NCBI GenBank assembly: GCA_027405735.1
Contig: JAPEHQ010000005.1
Location: 620,001-684,000, forward strand
DNA from: Mucor racemosus
Lineage: Eukaryota; Mucoromycota; Mucoromycetes; Mucorales; Mucoraceae
Reading direction: 5' to 3'
Length of the DNA: 64,000 nt
This document shows positions 27,441-38,296 of this stretch, piece by piece. A program made the position numbers and the translations under genes. Numbering within the stretch: the first letter of the stretch is position 1; the number at the start of each line of letters is the position of its first letter. The notes under the pieces are model-generated. The model worked only from the letters and a program-made list of their open reading frames with translations, was not told where the DNA came from and searched no databases.

Positions 27441-28421
27441 TAAGTAAGCGTTTCATTCATGAATCGTGAATAATTAATGTTGTAGTGTAATATGTTTCAC
27501 ATGTATTTATTTTTTTTTTAAAAAAAACAGGTTTTAAATATTTATTATATTCTGATTCAATATTTCGCAAGAAAAATAATAGGATCGCTAAAGGTTCAGT
27601 AATAATCTTGACGTTAAAGTAATTTGGTAACAAGTAAAATAACAACAAAACTGTTGTAGTCTGGTTTTTATTCATTGAACTCCATGTAACTTGAAACAAA
27701 GGGTAAGAGCATTAACCTAGTTATTATTATTTTATCTATAATTCATTAATATTCAGTCATATTGAACGATGATTTGTAGCATTGCCAAAAAAAAAGAGTA
27801 AATGCTCCAAAAGTTTTCTGCATATCAAATTACGCAATTTATTAGTAGCAATGATTGTATCAGGGTTATATTATAAAGGGACAAAAGACACAGACAAAGA
27901 TTTATTTGTTATGTTTAGGTTTATTTCAGAATATGTGATAAAGAAAATGATGAGGAGAACTGACAAAGAAATAAAAGGAATTATTATGAAATTAAGATGA
28001 TTACTTTTTATACTAAATTATTCAAGAGTCTAGTGCTACCCTTCATGAACTAGATTTCAGGGACATTAGTGCTACTGAATTACTCTATAACAACTTGAAT
28101 GCGAGTAAGTTGATGTTGCAACGTGGTCATTGGTTGTGTCGCAGTGCGTATAGTAATAGAATCTCTTGCATAAGCTGGAGATTGATATGCAATTCGGATA
28201 ACGTAATAATGTGTGATGTGATTAGAATATAGGATAGTAGTAGTATAATAATATATTAGGCTTGACAGGTTCATGACAAATCTATTGATTCATTTAATTG
28301 ATGATATTAAATTAAATGTAGTATAATATGATTCATATTTTTGGCAATGGTCACTACTCTTCCAAAAAAAAAGCCGAACAATCTCCGGAAGCGGCCATCT
28401 AAAGCTATTTCCAAGCTTTAA

Positions 28422-28641
28422 TGTTATGTCAATACTCATCCTATGTCTCACATCCAAGGTCACAGTCTATAATTAGTGTTACAGTAAATCAATGTGGATC
28501 ATTGATTTACATCATATTCTTAGATAGTAAAACCCTAGTAATAGTTATAATTAATGTATATAAATACATCCAAAGGATGTATTGTTAATAAAAGTGTAAT
28601 ATTCTGGCAAGATTATTTATATAGACTCTTTTGACATTTCA
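28422..28641 (+). mobile_element. Solo LTR, family LTR-C (TSD TTTAA)
   Basis: The 220-bp insertion starts TGTTATGTCA and ends TGACATTTCA (TG...CA, 8/10 inverted match). It is flanked by exact TTTAA at 28417-28421 and 28642-28646. The uninterrupted target is visible in copy A1 (reverse strand, about 9294-9298). It contains a GTATATAAATACA TATA box, an ATACATCC-aaa-GGATGTAT hairpin (28564-28582) and an AATAAAAG polyadenylation-like word, so it reads left to right. No second member is seen in this window. Confidence 0.92.
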
Positions 28642-31417
28642 TTTAAATATGTAGAAAAATCACCGGACAGCCCGGATGCGGTTGTTTAAATATTACAAGC
28701 AGCTATAAGATGAAGGTATCGAAATGTCATACAAAAATTAAGGTTTGACTGTATTGCTATTAATTATTCAAAGGCTTATTTTAAGTAAAGCAAAAATACA
28801 ATATACAGCATTATTAGTCTAATAACGGATTTAACTTGAAAAGTATAAGATGATACAACCGGATTCGAAAAAAGTCCATGAAACCTGAAATGCCCAAGAT
28901 TTAGAATAAATATTGTAGCAAGAAAAAATGTATGATTTAATAAAGGAACTTAAATTAAATCACACAAAAATCCTATATTACATTTATCCGTTAGATCAGT
29001 TTTGGATCGATTATATCTTTCTGACATTCCATGTCAGATCAATCTATTTACATTAGTAACACAGCGCATTTAAGTTGAGCTTATTTCATACAGCTAAATC
29101 CAACAAGTGAATATGTCTCACATATCCCATTTCCTGGTTCTTACTTTAGAATTTCGAACAATAAGAACAATCATCAACAGGAATGTTAACACAGGTCAGT
29201 TAGCTGACTTCTTATCAGTAAGAATTACAAATCAAAACGTTCATTATCTTACAAATAACCGCTGGATGAAACAAAATTACAAATTCAAAGGATTTATATA
29301 TAAAAGCACTACGGCCCACCTGTGCTGCACAAAATGATTTTGTTGTGCCCAGGTGAGCTGCATACTATAGCCTGATGCGTTGTTGCGCCCACTGAATAAT
29401 GGATAAAACGATAATACGATGCACATGGGCACAACAAAAGAAACTGCACACGAGCACAACGAAAAGCCTGTATGTGCAGAATTATAGACTCTGTCCATGT
29501 GCGTGACATTAATTACATGTGTGTGTAATAGTATAATTGGCCATGAGCATATCATTCTCCTTATTTGCGCATAATAATAAAATCCGACCATGTGTATAAT
29601 GAGCTGATCGTATGGGCACAAATTGGTTTGTACATGAGCATTGTGCCGTTCTCAAAATTCCATTGCATTTTTTTTTCTGGAATGGGTTTTTAAATTACAT
29701 CTGATTTTATTGATATAAATTATAGACACTACAATTCAATATGTTGTTGATGTAGGGCAATAGATGCAAGAACCAGTATATTTACAATTATCATCATTTG
29801 TAAATATGTTCACAGCTATAATGCTTACAGCAACAATGGTTTTTGCTCGAGCATACTCTTAAATAACACTTACTGCTTAAATTTATATGAAGGCCAAATC
29901 TAAGATTATGTATATTACTTTATCACACATAAAAGTTACACAAATTAACCTTTTTTAAACTTACTATTTTAGTTTACGATTGCCAGCGGTAAAAAAAATT
30001 ATTTTCATGCATAGCTACGATCAAAGAAGCCATGGTTATTAGGCAAGACATCAGATTATCCTTTTTGTGTTTATTATTTGAAATTTTATCACTTTTCTGG
30101 AACATTTCATGGGTTTGTAGCCAGTTATAGCTTTTCATTGAGTAGATATAAATATCATTGCCTTCAATTTGATCTGTTAATCAAAAAATGCGTCCAACAA
30201 TACAATAGTAAATAATGATATTTGATTCTAAAATGCGGTTAAATGAAAATATCAGTCTCTAATATAACGACTGCTACCTGTATTAAAAACATTAGTCCCT
30301 TACTGTATGTTAGAATGCGTATTTAGATACAAGAAAAGAATACCAGCATGATAGTCTGATATGCCTTATCAAACGGCGAATAATATCCTTGGAATATGAA
30401 GACAAAAAGAGAGAAACAACACACGTAGAAAAGGATTTTCAGGGCTTTACATTATTTAGCGCAATTAAAACCCAACTAAATTGCACATTTCATCCAATGT
30501 AAAAGCAGCATTACAGCGCATTAACCCATAAACTAAACAAAATTAGGCAATATCTGTTATCATAGAAACATGCATTTTCTACCAGAAAAACCGTCTGTCA
30601 TATCATAAATGCATTAAAAAATTGCAAAAGCGAGCCTGTAGAGCAACGCCGTAATTGAGCATAGCAAGATGGAACGGCTAAGTCTCTTATTCTATGGTAT
30701 ATATCTAATTTTAAATAAAAAAACGTCTTTTTTTTTTTTACTTTTCTTATATTTAACCATGCACAGTCTGAAAATTCAGACTTTGTAGTGGACATTTTCG
30801 GGGCTCATTTCATCCTTACCAACGCTCATGATTTAGATCAAAAAATAGAAAAATCAAATTTTGATACCAAAATCAACGTTAAAATATACTACATTGTGAG
30901 AGAAAATTGTAGCCATGACTAATACGCATTTTATAAAAGCTTAATATCAAATATTAAATAATGAAACTTTGTACTTTTGCCCCAAAAACGGATTTTTGAT
31001 TAAAGGATTTTCATGTAATATTTTGCAATGAAAATGTTTATTATTTTTTATTGAGGAAATAGAGCGCTAAATTTTGTATGTGTGTATATTTTTTGTTTTT
31101 ATAATTGGTAGTATAATTAACCCTAGATTTGCAAAATCAGAAAAAAAAATTTGAAAAATGTTAAAATTGATGATCTGGACAAGAATAATTTTCTAAATTA
31201 ATATTCCGCTTATTAGCCTTGTAAGTCTTAAAAATAAGAGATTTTATAATACTTGAGAAATTTTTCAAGAATTAATGATGCTGTACCCACTGAATTCAAA
31301 CTTATTACTATAAATATTTATACATGCTAATATTGTGTGGTAGTTTATTTGATGATAATATAGCCTTGCTTTATAATTAATGCGCTAGAGGTGATTTACA
31401 TTAAGTTTTAGTCTTGC

Positions 31418-31646
31418 CTCTCCAATATCATAAACATAAACATGGCCATCACTGAAACCTATTGCCGCCTTTTTACCCTCTTTGTCCCAAACCAATTTAT
31501 TCATCAATGCTTTACCAGAAGAACCAATCTAAGTACTTACAATTGGTTCCTCGGTATTTGCATTCAAATTGTATAAATTAAATTGACTGGTTCCATCTAC
31601 AGTAGTATCAAACGTATCACCAGCACGCCTTATGATAAATGTCGAT
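31418..31646 (-). pseudogene. Captured dynein intermediate chain exon, copy 3 (broken)
   Basis: The reverse strand reads acceptor TGATTTTAG, then SQFNLYNLNANTEEPIVS, a stop, KLVWDKEGKKAAIGFSDGHV and YVYDIGE, then the donor position. The donor here is GAGAG|GCAAGAC, a T-to-C change relative to GTAAG in A1. It is the least damaged of the three copies. Confidence 0.72.
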
Positions 31647-32002
31647 CTAAAATCAGAATGAAACATCCCATTGTCATTGTTATAAGCTATGAAAAGCTTG
31701 ATTTTTAATAATACAGCAATTAAATAAAAAACAAGATGATACTAATATAACATATAGTGAGTATTTAACATCTAGGTTTGATGAAATATGCTTTTAAACC
31801 CTTTTAAAAATCCTGAGGCAAACACAACATCTTGATCCTGTAATTTCTATCCATCAAAATGTTGCGATTTCCACTGATACAATGAATTCACCTTTTATCA
31901 ATCTTGACGTCGATGTACATTGTTGGGTATCAGTTTTTTTACCAGTTGTATTTTGTCTAATTATTATCTTTTTGATATTAGTTAGTGTCCTTATTCATTT
32001 AG

Positions 32003-32306
32003 TTACCAGGTTGATCCTGCCAGTAGTATTCATATGCCTGCCTCAAAGATTAAGCCATACATGTCTAAGTTTAAATAATAAGTTTATATTGTGAAACTGC
32101 GAATGGCTCATTAAATCAGTTATGATTTACATGACATATTCTTTACTACTACGTGGATAATCTTGGTACTTCTAGAGCTAATACATGCAAAAAAAAACCC
32201 TGACTTACAAAAGGGTGCACTTATTAGATAAAGCCAACGCTGGGTAAAACCAGTTTCCCTTGGTGATTCATAATAATTTAGCGGATGGCATAGCCTTGAT
32301 TGTGCC
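32003..32306 (+). pseudogene. Truncated 5' fragment of 18S (SSU) rRNA
   Basis: The start TACCAGGTTGATCCTGCCAG is the universal SSU 5' end. Diagnostic stretches follow: CTCAAAGATTAAGCC, GAAACTGCGAATGGCTCATT, TCTAGAGCTAATACATGC, CCTGACTTAC, CTTATTAGATAAAGCCAACG and GATTCATAATAATTTAGCGG. Similarity stops near the position equivalent to about base 310 of a ~1.8 kb 18S. Several substitutions and small indels (e.g. AGTAGTATTCATATG, CTACTACGTGG) show it is not a working gene. The variable positions fit Mucorales-type SSU. Confidence 0.9.
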
Positions 32307-32570
32307 TTGTGTCATTGCTTCTTGCTAAAAATTTATTTGGTAAAAATGTAATATGTGTAGATAATACTGCTGTATTAAATTAATGAAGAAACAGAAAAAC
32401 GATATAGAAAAAGAATTCATGTAAAACTATATTTGTTTCTTTTTAATTTGATTACCCGTCAGAGCTTCGTGCGAACCCTTAATAATAGAATTAAGCATTT
32501 TGTAGAAAATCAAATGACAGTATTTGTAAATTTCTAGTATATTTTTTATTGACAGCTTTGATTCATTATG

Positions 32571-32620
32571 TCAATTATAACACCATCATATTATTTTATC
32601 CCAGCGGTTAATCATACAAA
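32571..32620 (-). repeat. Fragment of an LTR-B element
   Basis: The words TGTCAATTATAACACCAT and ATCCCAGCGGTTAATCA match 54438-54475 inside the LTR-B copy (same window strand). Flanking LTR sequence is absent or too diverged to follow. Confidence 0.55.
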
Positions 32621-32642
32621 CATGAATTGGTCGCATTATGTT

Positions 32643-33815
32643 ACCTATTCCTAAATTTATTTCATATCTCACGAAAGGCTCAAAAACGTGTAAAATTCAC
32701 TGCTTTTTCTTTGAAAACTGGGTCTCACTTTTCATCCCTCCTCTACTTTTTGTTTTCATTAAATAAATAACATCAAGAAAAAACTATATGCCAATAATGT
32801 ACCTGAGATGTTCAGCTTTAATTTAAAAATAAGTGCTTGGAAATATCCTAATTTTTGCAGGTGGTATTAATTTTTCAGTGCTAATGTTTCAGATTTTTTA
32901 CGCGTATTTCACTGCTAAAGGATTGAAAACTTTGAGGCTCCATATTTCTAAGAAAAACTAAGCTATACTAATATCTTCTAATAATAAAATTTACTTGTCT
33001 TAAGGCACTTTATAACATATTTCCATATGAAAAAATTTTGAACACTTTTATTTTTTTCTTCATTTTTTTAATATTTTTGCAGTAGATTTCAAAATATTCG
33101 TTAAATTGAGCAACGCTTTTTTTACATTCATGTCATCAAGCTCGTTGAGCTCTCTTAGACCCAATTTAGTTGTCTTAAAAATATCGATTTTTCGTGGAGA
33201 TATCCTCAAAAATGTGTATAAAGAGATACCCTCATTTCTAATCTCAATTTTCCCCTTGTATACCCACATCCCAAATTCTGAATTTCAAAAAAAGTTGGAC
33301 AAAAATCTCGCTTTCTCTACGAAAAATGCAGCTAAAAGGTTAAATAATAGCTTGATCAATAGATAATTTTGCTATGCATTATCTCCATTATTTAGATTTA
33401 AAATATGCTTATAAAAAGTGTTCTGTATCTTCAAAAAACCTTCAAAATTTCAATTGCATTTTGCGCATCATTTTACGTGAAACATTTTTTTAAATTTTAT
33501 TTAAGTGGATGCAGAATTTAAAACTGTACAAAAACCATTTAATACACTAGGTCTACTTACTTTGCAGTTCATGAAAATTTAAACAATTTTGGTTTTTGCA
33601 TCATTTTTTTTCGTTTTTTCATCAAACCAATTTTGGAAGCCCGTTACTATAGGGCTTAAGCTGTGATAAGAACTCTTATTTTAATTATCTCGACGAAAAA
33701 TCAATATTTTTTGCCAAAACAAAAAATACAAAATAGTTGGTAGTTGGATCTAGCTTTTAAAAAAAAATAGGACCTCAATTTAAGTGATTACTTTTTGACG
33801 ATCGATTTTAGATTA
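32643..33815 (-). repeat. Repeat family R, copy R2
   Basis: This is the second full copy of family R. It begins near CTATTCCTAAATTTATTTCATATCTC-like sequence also recognisable at the ends of R3 and R4. The core 32852-33674 is identical to R1 without a single indel, and similarity falls abruptly on both sides. It carries the same 69-codon minus-strand open stretch as R1. It lies 340 bp downstream of the 18S fragment. Confidence 0.8.
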
Positions 33816-34055
33816 CTTTTAAATCAATATTAAGTGAATGCTAGCTTGATGTTGAAGTATTTAAAAGCTTGAAGTTATTTTCACATTTTTGCCATTAAAT
33901 TCAAATTGGAATTCTAAATCGTATATTTAACTTGGTTTGTAATGGTCTTTAAAAGCTTTAGAGTTGGTATAGATATCATTGAGTGAAAAGTTAGAATTCT
34001 TGCATTTCTTAACTGTATCATATGGCCATTCCCAAGTAAAGATTTAGATTAATAG

Positions 34056-34352
34056 TGATTTATCGAAAGGTAAATCGTATAAAATTAATCAAATGAAAAA
34101 GTACCGTTTTATTATGAGCTTCTAGAGGGGGTTTATATACTAATTGAATGAGTGTATTAAATGTGAGTGATAATATAATTAGAATGAGCATTTGGATATT
34201 GTGTGGATATATTGGAATCATGCTTCTATGATTCAATAGTAGCATGATGATAGACGCATGGAATATGATCTTGCTTGACTTGCATGTTGAACATCATGGT
34301 TTGACAGATGTTCTAAATTGGTAATTCGGTAATTCCTAATTCTGATAGATCA
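34056..34352 (-). mobile_element. Solo LTR, family LTR-A, diverged copy 3 (TSD AATAG)
   Basis: The 297-bp element has TGATTTATC...GATAGATCA ends and exact AATAG duplications at 34051-34055 and 34353-34357. Read on the minus strand it shows the LTR-A plan: repeated AAGCATGAT-like words, an AGTATATAAACCCCC TATA box, an AATAAAAC signal and the terminal CGATAAATCA. Internal sequence is clearly diverged from the other two members, so it is an older insertion or a subfamily. Confidence 0.9.
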
Positions 34353-34357
34353 AATAG

Positions 34358-37300
34358 TAACATTCAAATCTACGCAATAATAGCACAGATTATATACTAG
34401 AATCGTTTGAAGAATGTGTATTACAAAATAATCAAACTTGAACCATTTTAGATTGTCATTTCATATTCAACTGAACTCAATAAAGTGTAATTTTGCATAA
34501 TAGAACACACATTCTGTGATAAATGGTTAACTACATCGTGTAAAACATCACAATAGTAAATAGGTCCGAATACATAGAATAAACAAAAAAAAAATATGTG
34601 CTCATCACCTGTAAGCATTTTTTACTTGTGGTTAGCTGTACCCAACATGAATTGTTTCACACATCTAAATGGAAATTTGAAATTGAATACCATAATAAAA
34701 TAGTATTTCACAAGGTTCTCCACCAAGTCTACCCATTTCAAAAGAAGACCTCCCCTTAATGCAATCCATATGATACGGTTTAATATTCAATGGCTATTGT
34801 ATTTTTAAATAATGTTTTATTTGAGTGTAAAATGTAATATAGATAATGAGACGTCAAAGGGAAAAAAATTTTGGAGCTTTATCATGAAAATCATATCTTC
34901 ATTGAAATATTTTGAATATGAAACATGTGGTATTAACAAAGGAGCACCAGAGAGTACCAAAGAGCATCGAAGCAATCCAAAAGCTTTAGGACTTCAATCT
35001 TGAGATACCGTAACATATAAAAGTACGACATGTTTGATACACTTATTTCCTGAGGAGAACAAGAGACATTTGATCTGGTCGAATGTAATGTGGTCATGGC
35101 CGTTACTTTAACCAGTATCATTTAGTTCTAATGAAAAAAATAGCATAGTTTGCTCCAAATCTCATAAAACTTTATAAAACAAAGTAAAAATAAATAAACA
35201 AGAAACTAACAAAATCAAAAAAGTAGAAGGTTTTTCTACTTGAATAATTAATTTTTCGCAGATTCTCCCCTCGGTACACTGAGGGGGAAAAAATTAACTT
35301 TTATGTAATTTCCCTCGGCAGACTGAAAGAGGAAAAATCTGATTATGCCCAAAAATATTAGTTTTTAGTCTTTTCGCTTACGAGTATATATCATAAAATG
35401 AGTTAATATACAGTAGGTCTAAATCCCAATCAAAAGCTCATATGGAGCAGTTATGGAAGTTCTCGATATTTATTTTTGAATGCATTTTTGCATTTATAAT
35501 AAACCAATGCGAAAAATGTGTTGCCAATGTATTATTACGATTGTGCAAATTTATCAGTCGAACATATTTACTGGCTTAAAAATCATAAATAGGTAAAGAT
35601 TTATACTTATGTTGGCTTATTGAGATTCCCTTTACAATGCACATCCATAGTAGATTTAATATTCCAGAATATGGTGCAACCAAAATATGAATCATGTTCT
35701 TTTATATCATTACAATCTTCTATCAATGAATTAGAAAGATACAATTAAACCACAGTTCGTTTAAAAGGTTTACTTAGCTTTAACTAAAGTACTCATTTAA
35801 GCAGTTAATGGCATGATTATTAGTTGAATTTTAGCAAGTAATTAGTGATCATTTATCTAGATCGTATAGTTAAGTTTTTAAAGGCAAACCAGATATTAGT
35901 CTATCTTAAACTCCATGAAACTGCATGTAAGATGCTGTATTTTCATGAAAATTACATCTTGAACTATCAAAAAGCTTTCAAAGCCTTCACTTATTCATAG
36001 ACTTTTATTTTATAATGATAACAGCAGGTTTTTAATTATTATAAGTAGGTATTTCAGTAACTCAATGGACGCTCCTTAAAAACTTACATCAGCTCTTTAC
36101 CAGACTTGCCGTTAACGAGAAGCTGTTATAAAGACTTGTACTTTACTTTCATATCTTTTATGTGGACTTAACATTTAAAAATGGGCTTGCTTGCACAAAC
36201 TTCTTAAAGCAATCAAAAAGTACTCATATAAAAGCAATCACCAACACAGACTGAACTGCTGCACAAACATTGTATCACTGACACAAAATAGGTGTTTTAA
36301 TATAAAATCAGTGAAATATTTACATTTTTCGTTGCTTGACGATTAAAGGAATGATTTAAAATACATAAATACAACCATATAATATAAATCGCATCTCTAA
36401 ATACGTATAAATATACCAAAATCATCAAATATACGATGTTTTTAAAGAATTGTTTTATGCACATTTCGCACAAATCTGAAGCTCAAAATTGGTCAAAACT
36501 AATTCTTGAACCATGTATCTTCCTGCTATATTTTTATCCCAATTTTTTTTTGTGATAAAAAACATGATCATTATCGACCTCTCGAACCCTGTATACACAA
36601 GGAAAAATTAATCGATTTCGTTAAATCGACATTTTGACCCCAAAAATGGAGGTTTTCACTATGCCTTTCCTAAGCTTAAAATGACCGGAATTCTTCATAG
36701 CTGTATTTGAAAGCATTTATTTGGATGTTGATTATCCTCAAAATTGACTTTTGGACAAAAAACCGTTATTTTTATTTTTCAAAATTGCGTAAAATTTTTG
36801 GCGAAAAAAATTTAGGATAGTAGCACCATTCGATGCATAATACTAAGCTCTACTTATAATAATTATTGAGCTATGCAAACTTACATAATAGTTTTTGGAG
36901 GAATATGCAAAAAAGCGATAGAAATTGTCAAAATGGCATTTTGGAATGTCTGGTATCCGGAATCACATCGGCGTTTGAATCCAATTTACTACTACTGTAA
37001 AATCATACTTCCAAAACCTGAAGCAACTCTTGAAAACGTACACTAACATATATTTGATGAAGAAATAGAAAATAGAAAAACAGTCTATGTATGTTGGGCA
37101 TTGAATTTATAAGTTCAAATGTCGAATGTAGATGGTTTCAAGCGGAAATAAAATCCTTTAAAGAATTTTTCATGATGAGACATGAAACGAATTTTTTGTT
37201 TCAATCTCTTTTTTATTGACATTTACGATCTACATAGTGTAACAAATCGATGCCTATAATTGGCATCAAGTCGAGCAATCCTACTGGGTATCAACTGCCC

Positions 37301-37425
37301 TTCTGTTTGAAACATAAAAACCTTATCAAATCCCCAGTTTTGAGACTACTCAAATCTGAATTGGGAATACAAATGATTACTTGATTGGTTACCAAACCAG
37401 AAATACAGTGCCTCCAGTGCCAAAT
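34358..37425. other. AT-rich intergenic DNA, no gene seen
   Basis: No credible gene was found in these ~3 kb. Noted inside are a fold-back structure (35259-35341, listed separately) and a stretch at 36470-36960 whose style (GACCCCAAAAATGG, TCAAAATTGACTTTTGGACAAAAAACC) resembles dispersed repeats but has no second copy in the window. Confidence 0.45.
35259..35341. repeat. Short fold-back: two nested hairpins
   Basis: The outer arms CAGATTCTCCCCTC and GAGGAAAAATCTG pair imperfectly. Each half also holds its own hairpin: CCCCTC-ggtacact-GAGGGG and CCTC-ggcagactgaaa-GAGG. It could be a tiny non-autonomous element or a structured transcript. No target duplication is evident. Confidence 0.45.
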
Positions 37426-37536
37426 GGCGCTTTTGATAGAATCTAATTTGCGCTTTTGACTATTCCAACCTGCGCATTTGATTAACCCAATTGTGCTTTT
37501 TGTAGTTTCAATTTGCGCTATTGGCAATCTCCAATT
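37426..37536 (+). repeat. Five-unit degenerate minisatellite, 21-23 bp
   Basis: Units start near 37426, 37449, 37471, 37492 and 37514. Each opens with (T/G)GCGCTTTTG-like sequence and closes with CNAATT-like sequence: GGCGCTTTTG, TGCGCTTTTG, TGCGCATTTG, TGTGCTTTTT, TGCGCTATTG. The TGC phase and length recall the array at 8681-9020. Confidence 0.65.
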
Positions 37537-38296
37537 ATGTATTCAATAAGAATCAAAGGCCAAAACGATTGATATATAGTTTATTAGAGAGGTTCCATTC
37601 GCAGACATTTATTAAACATGTTTACAGAATGGTGACTAATGTTCCTGAGTGTAAATGACCTTATCTCGTTTGATGCCTCAGCTACTCTCGTTTTCAAATC
37701 ACAAATTACACTGATCCTTTTCCTTTAAATGCTGGACAAGCTTGCTTAGTTTATTTTGCTATGTCAAACATAACATTAAGTATTCTGTACTTTGCTGGAC
37801 AATTATAAACTAAGATCATTGCCTGCAAACTCAACTCAATTGTGTTGGGGAAAGCAGGGAAAAACTTCGAGGAAACAATGGGATTAGATGTAATGTGAGG
37901 TAGAGATGGTGCTGAGGGAGGGGTGACCTAATTGGAACATTTGTCCTAAATGACTGGCTGATTTTGAGTAATAGTATACTGTATACCTGGTCATCAATAG
38001 TCGAGGAGTGGTTGTGAAGTGTGTTTATGCAATCTATCAAAGGGGAAATGATGGCATTACCTTGATATCACATGATTGAGTGGAATGAATCGAAGTCATA
38101 TGGGGAGACCTTTCCGTTACCTCAAGCAGACTTTCTTCTTTTTCATTGTGACGGTAATAGATGTACAAACCGGTCACTTTTTTTTCTTTCTGCAGAATTT
38201 TTTTAAGGTATTAAAGCTTTTGTATTTGAAAGATGTCCTTTTTTGATTTCAAGATCTTCTTTTCATATTACTCAAGAACGAAAAAAAGTTTTCAAG
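37537..38296. other. Intergenic, upstream of the DDX21-like helicase
   Basis: No gene was recognised. The last ~150 bp contain pyrimidine-rich runs (CTTTCTTCTTTTTC, TTTTTTTTCTTTCTGC) of the kind seen before highly expressed fungal genes. Confidence 0.45.

Larger units (their letters stand above)
27730..31975 (-). repeat. ~4.1 kb repeat unit, inverted copy B
   Basis: The reverse complement follows A1 and A2 from about 6350 to 10510, so it covers one full period including the A1/A2 junction. Both of its ends fall at the same point of the unit (GAATATTAATGAA / GAGAAAATACAA), which may mark the true element boundary. Compared with A1 it lacks the LTR-B insertion, carries its own solo LTR (28422-28641), and has ~395 extra bp at about 28879-29271. 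It contains the third dynein exon. Confidence 0.8.

Noticed and set aside
32003..32306. Functional rRNA gene or rDNA array
   Set aside because: Only the first ~300 bases are present, with substitutions and indels at conserved sites, and no 5.8S/28S or spacer follows.
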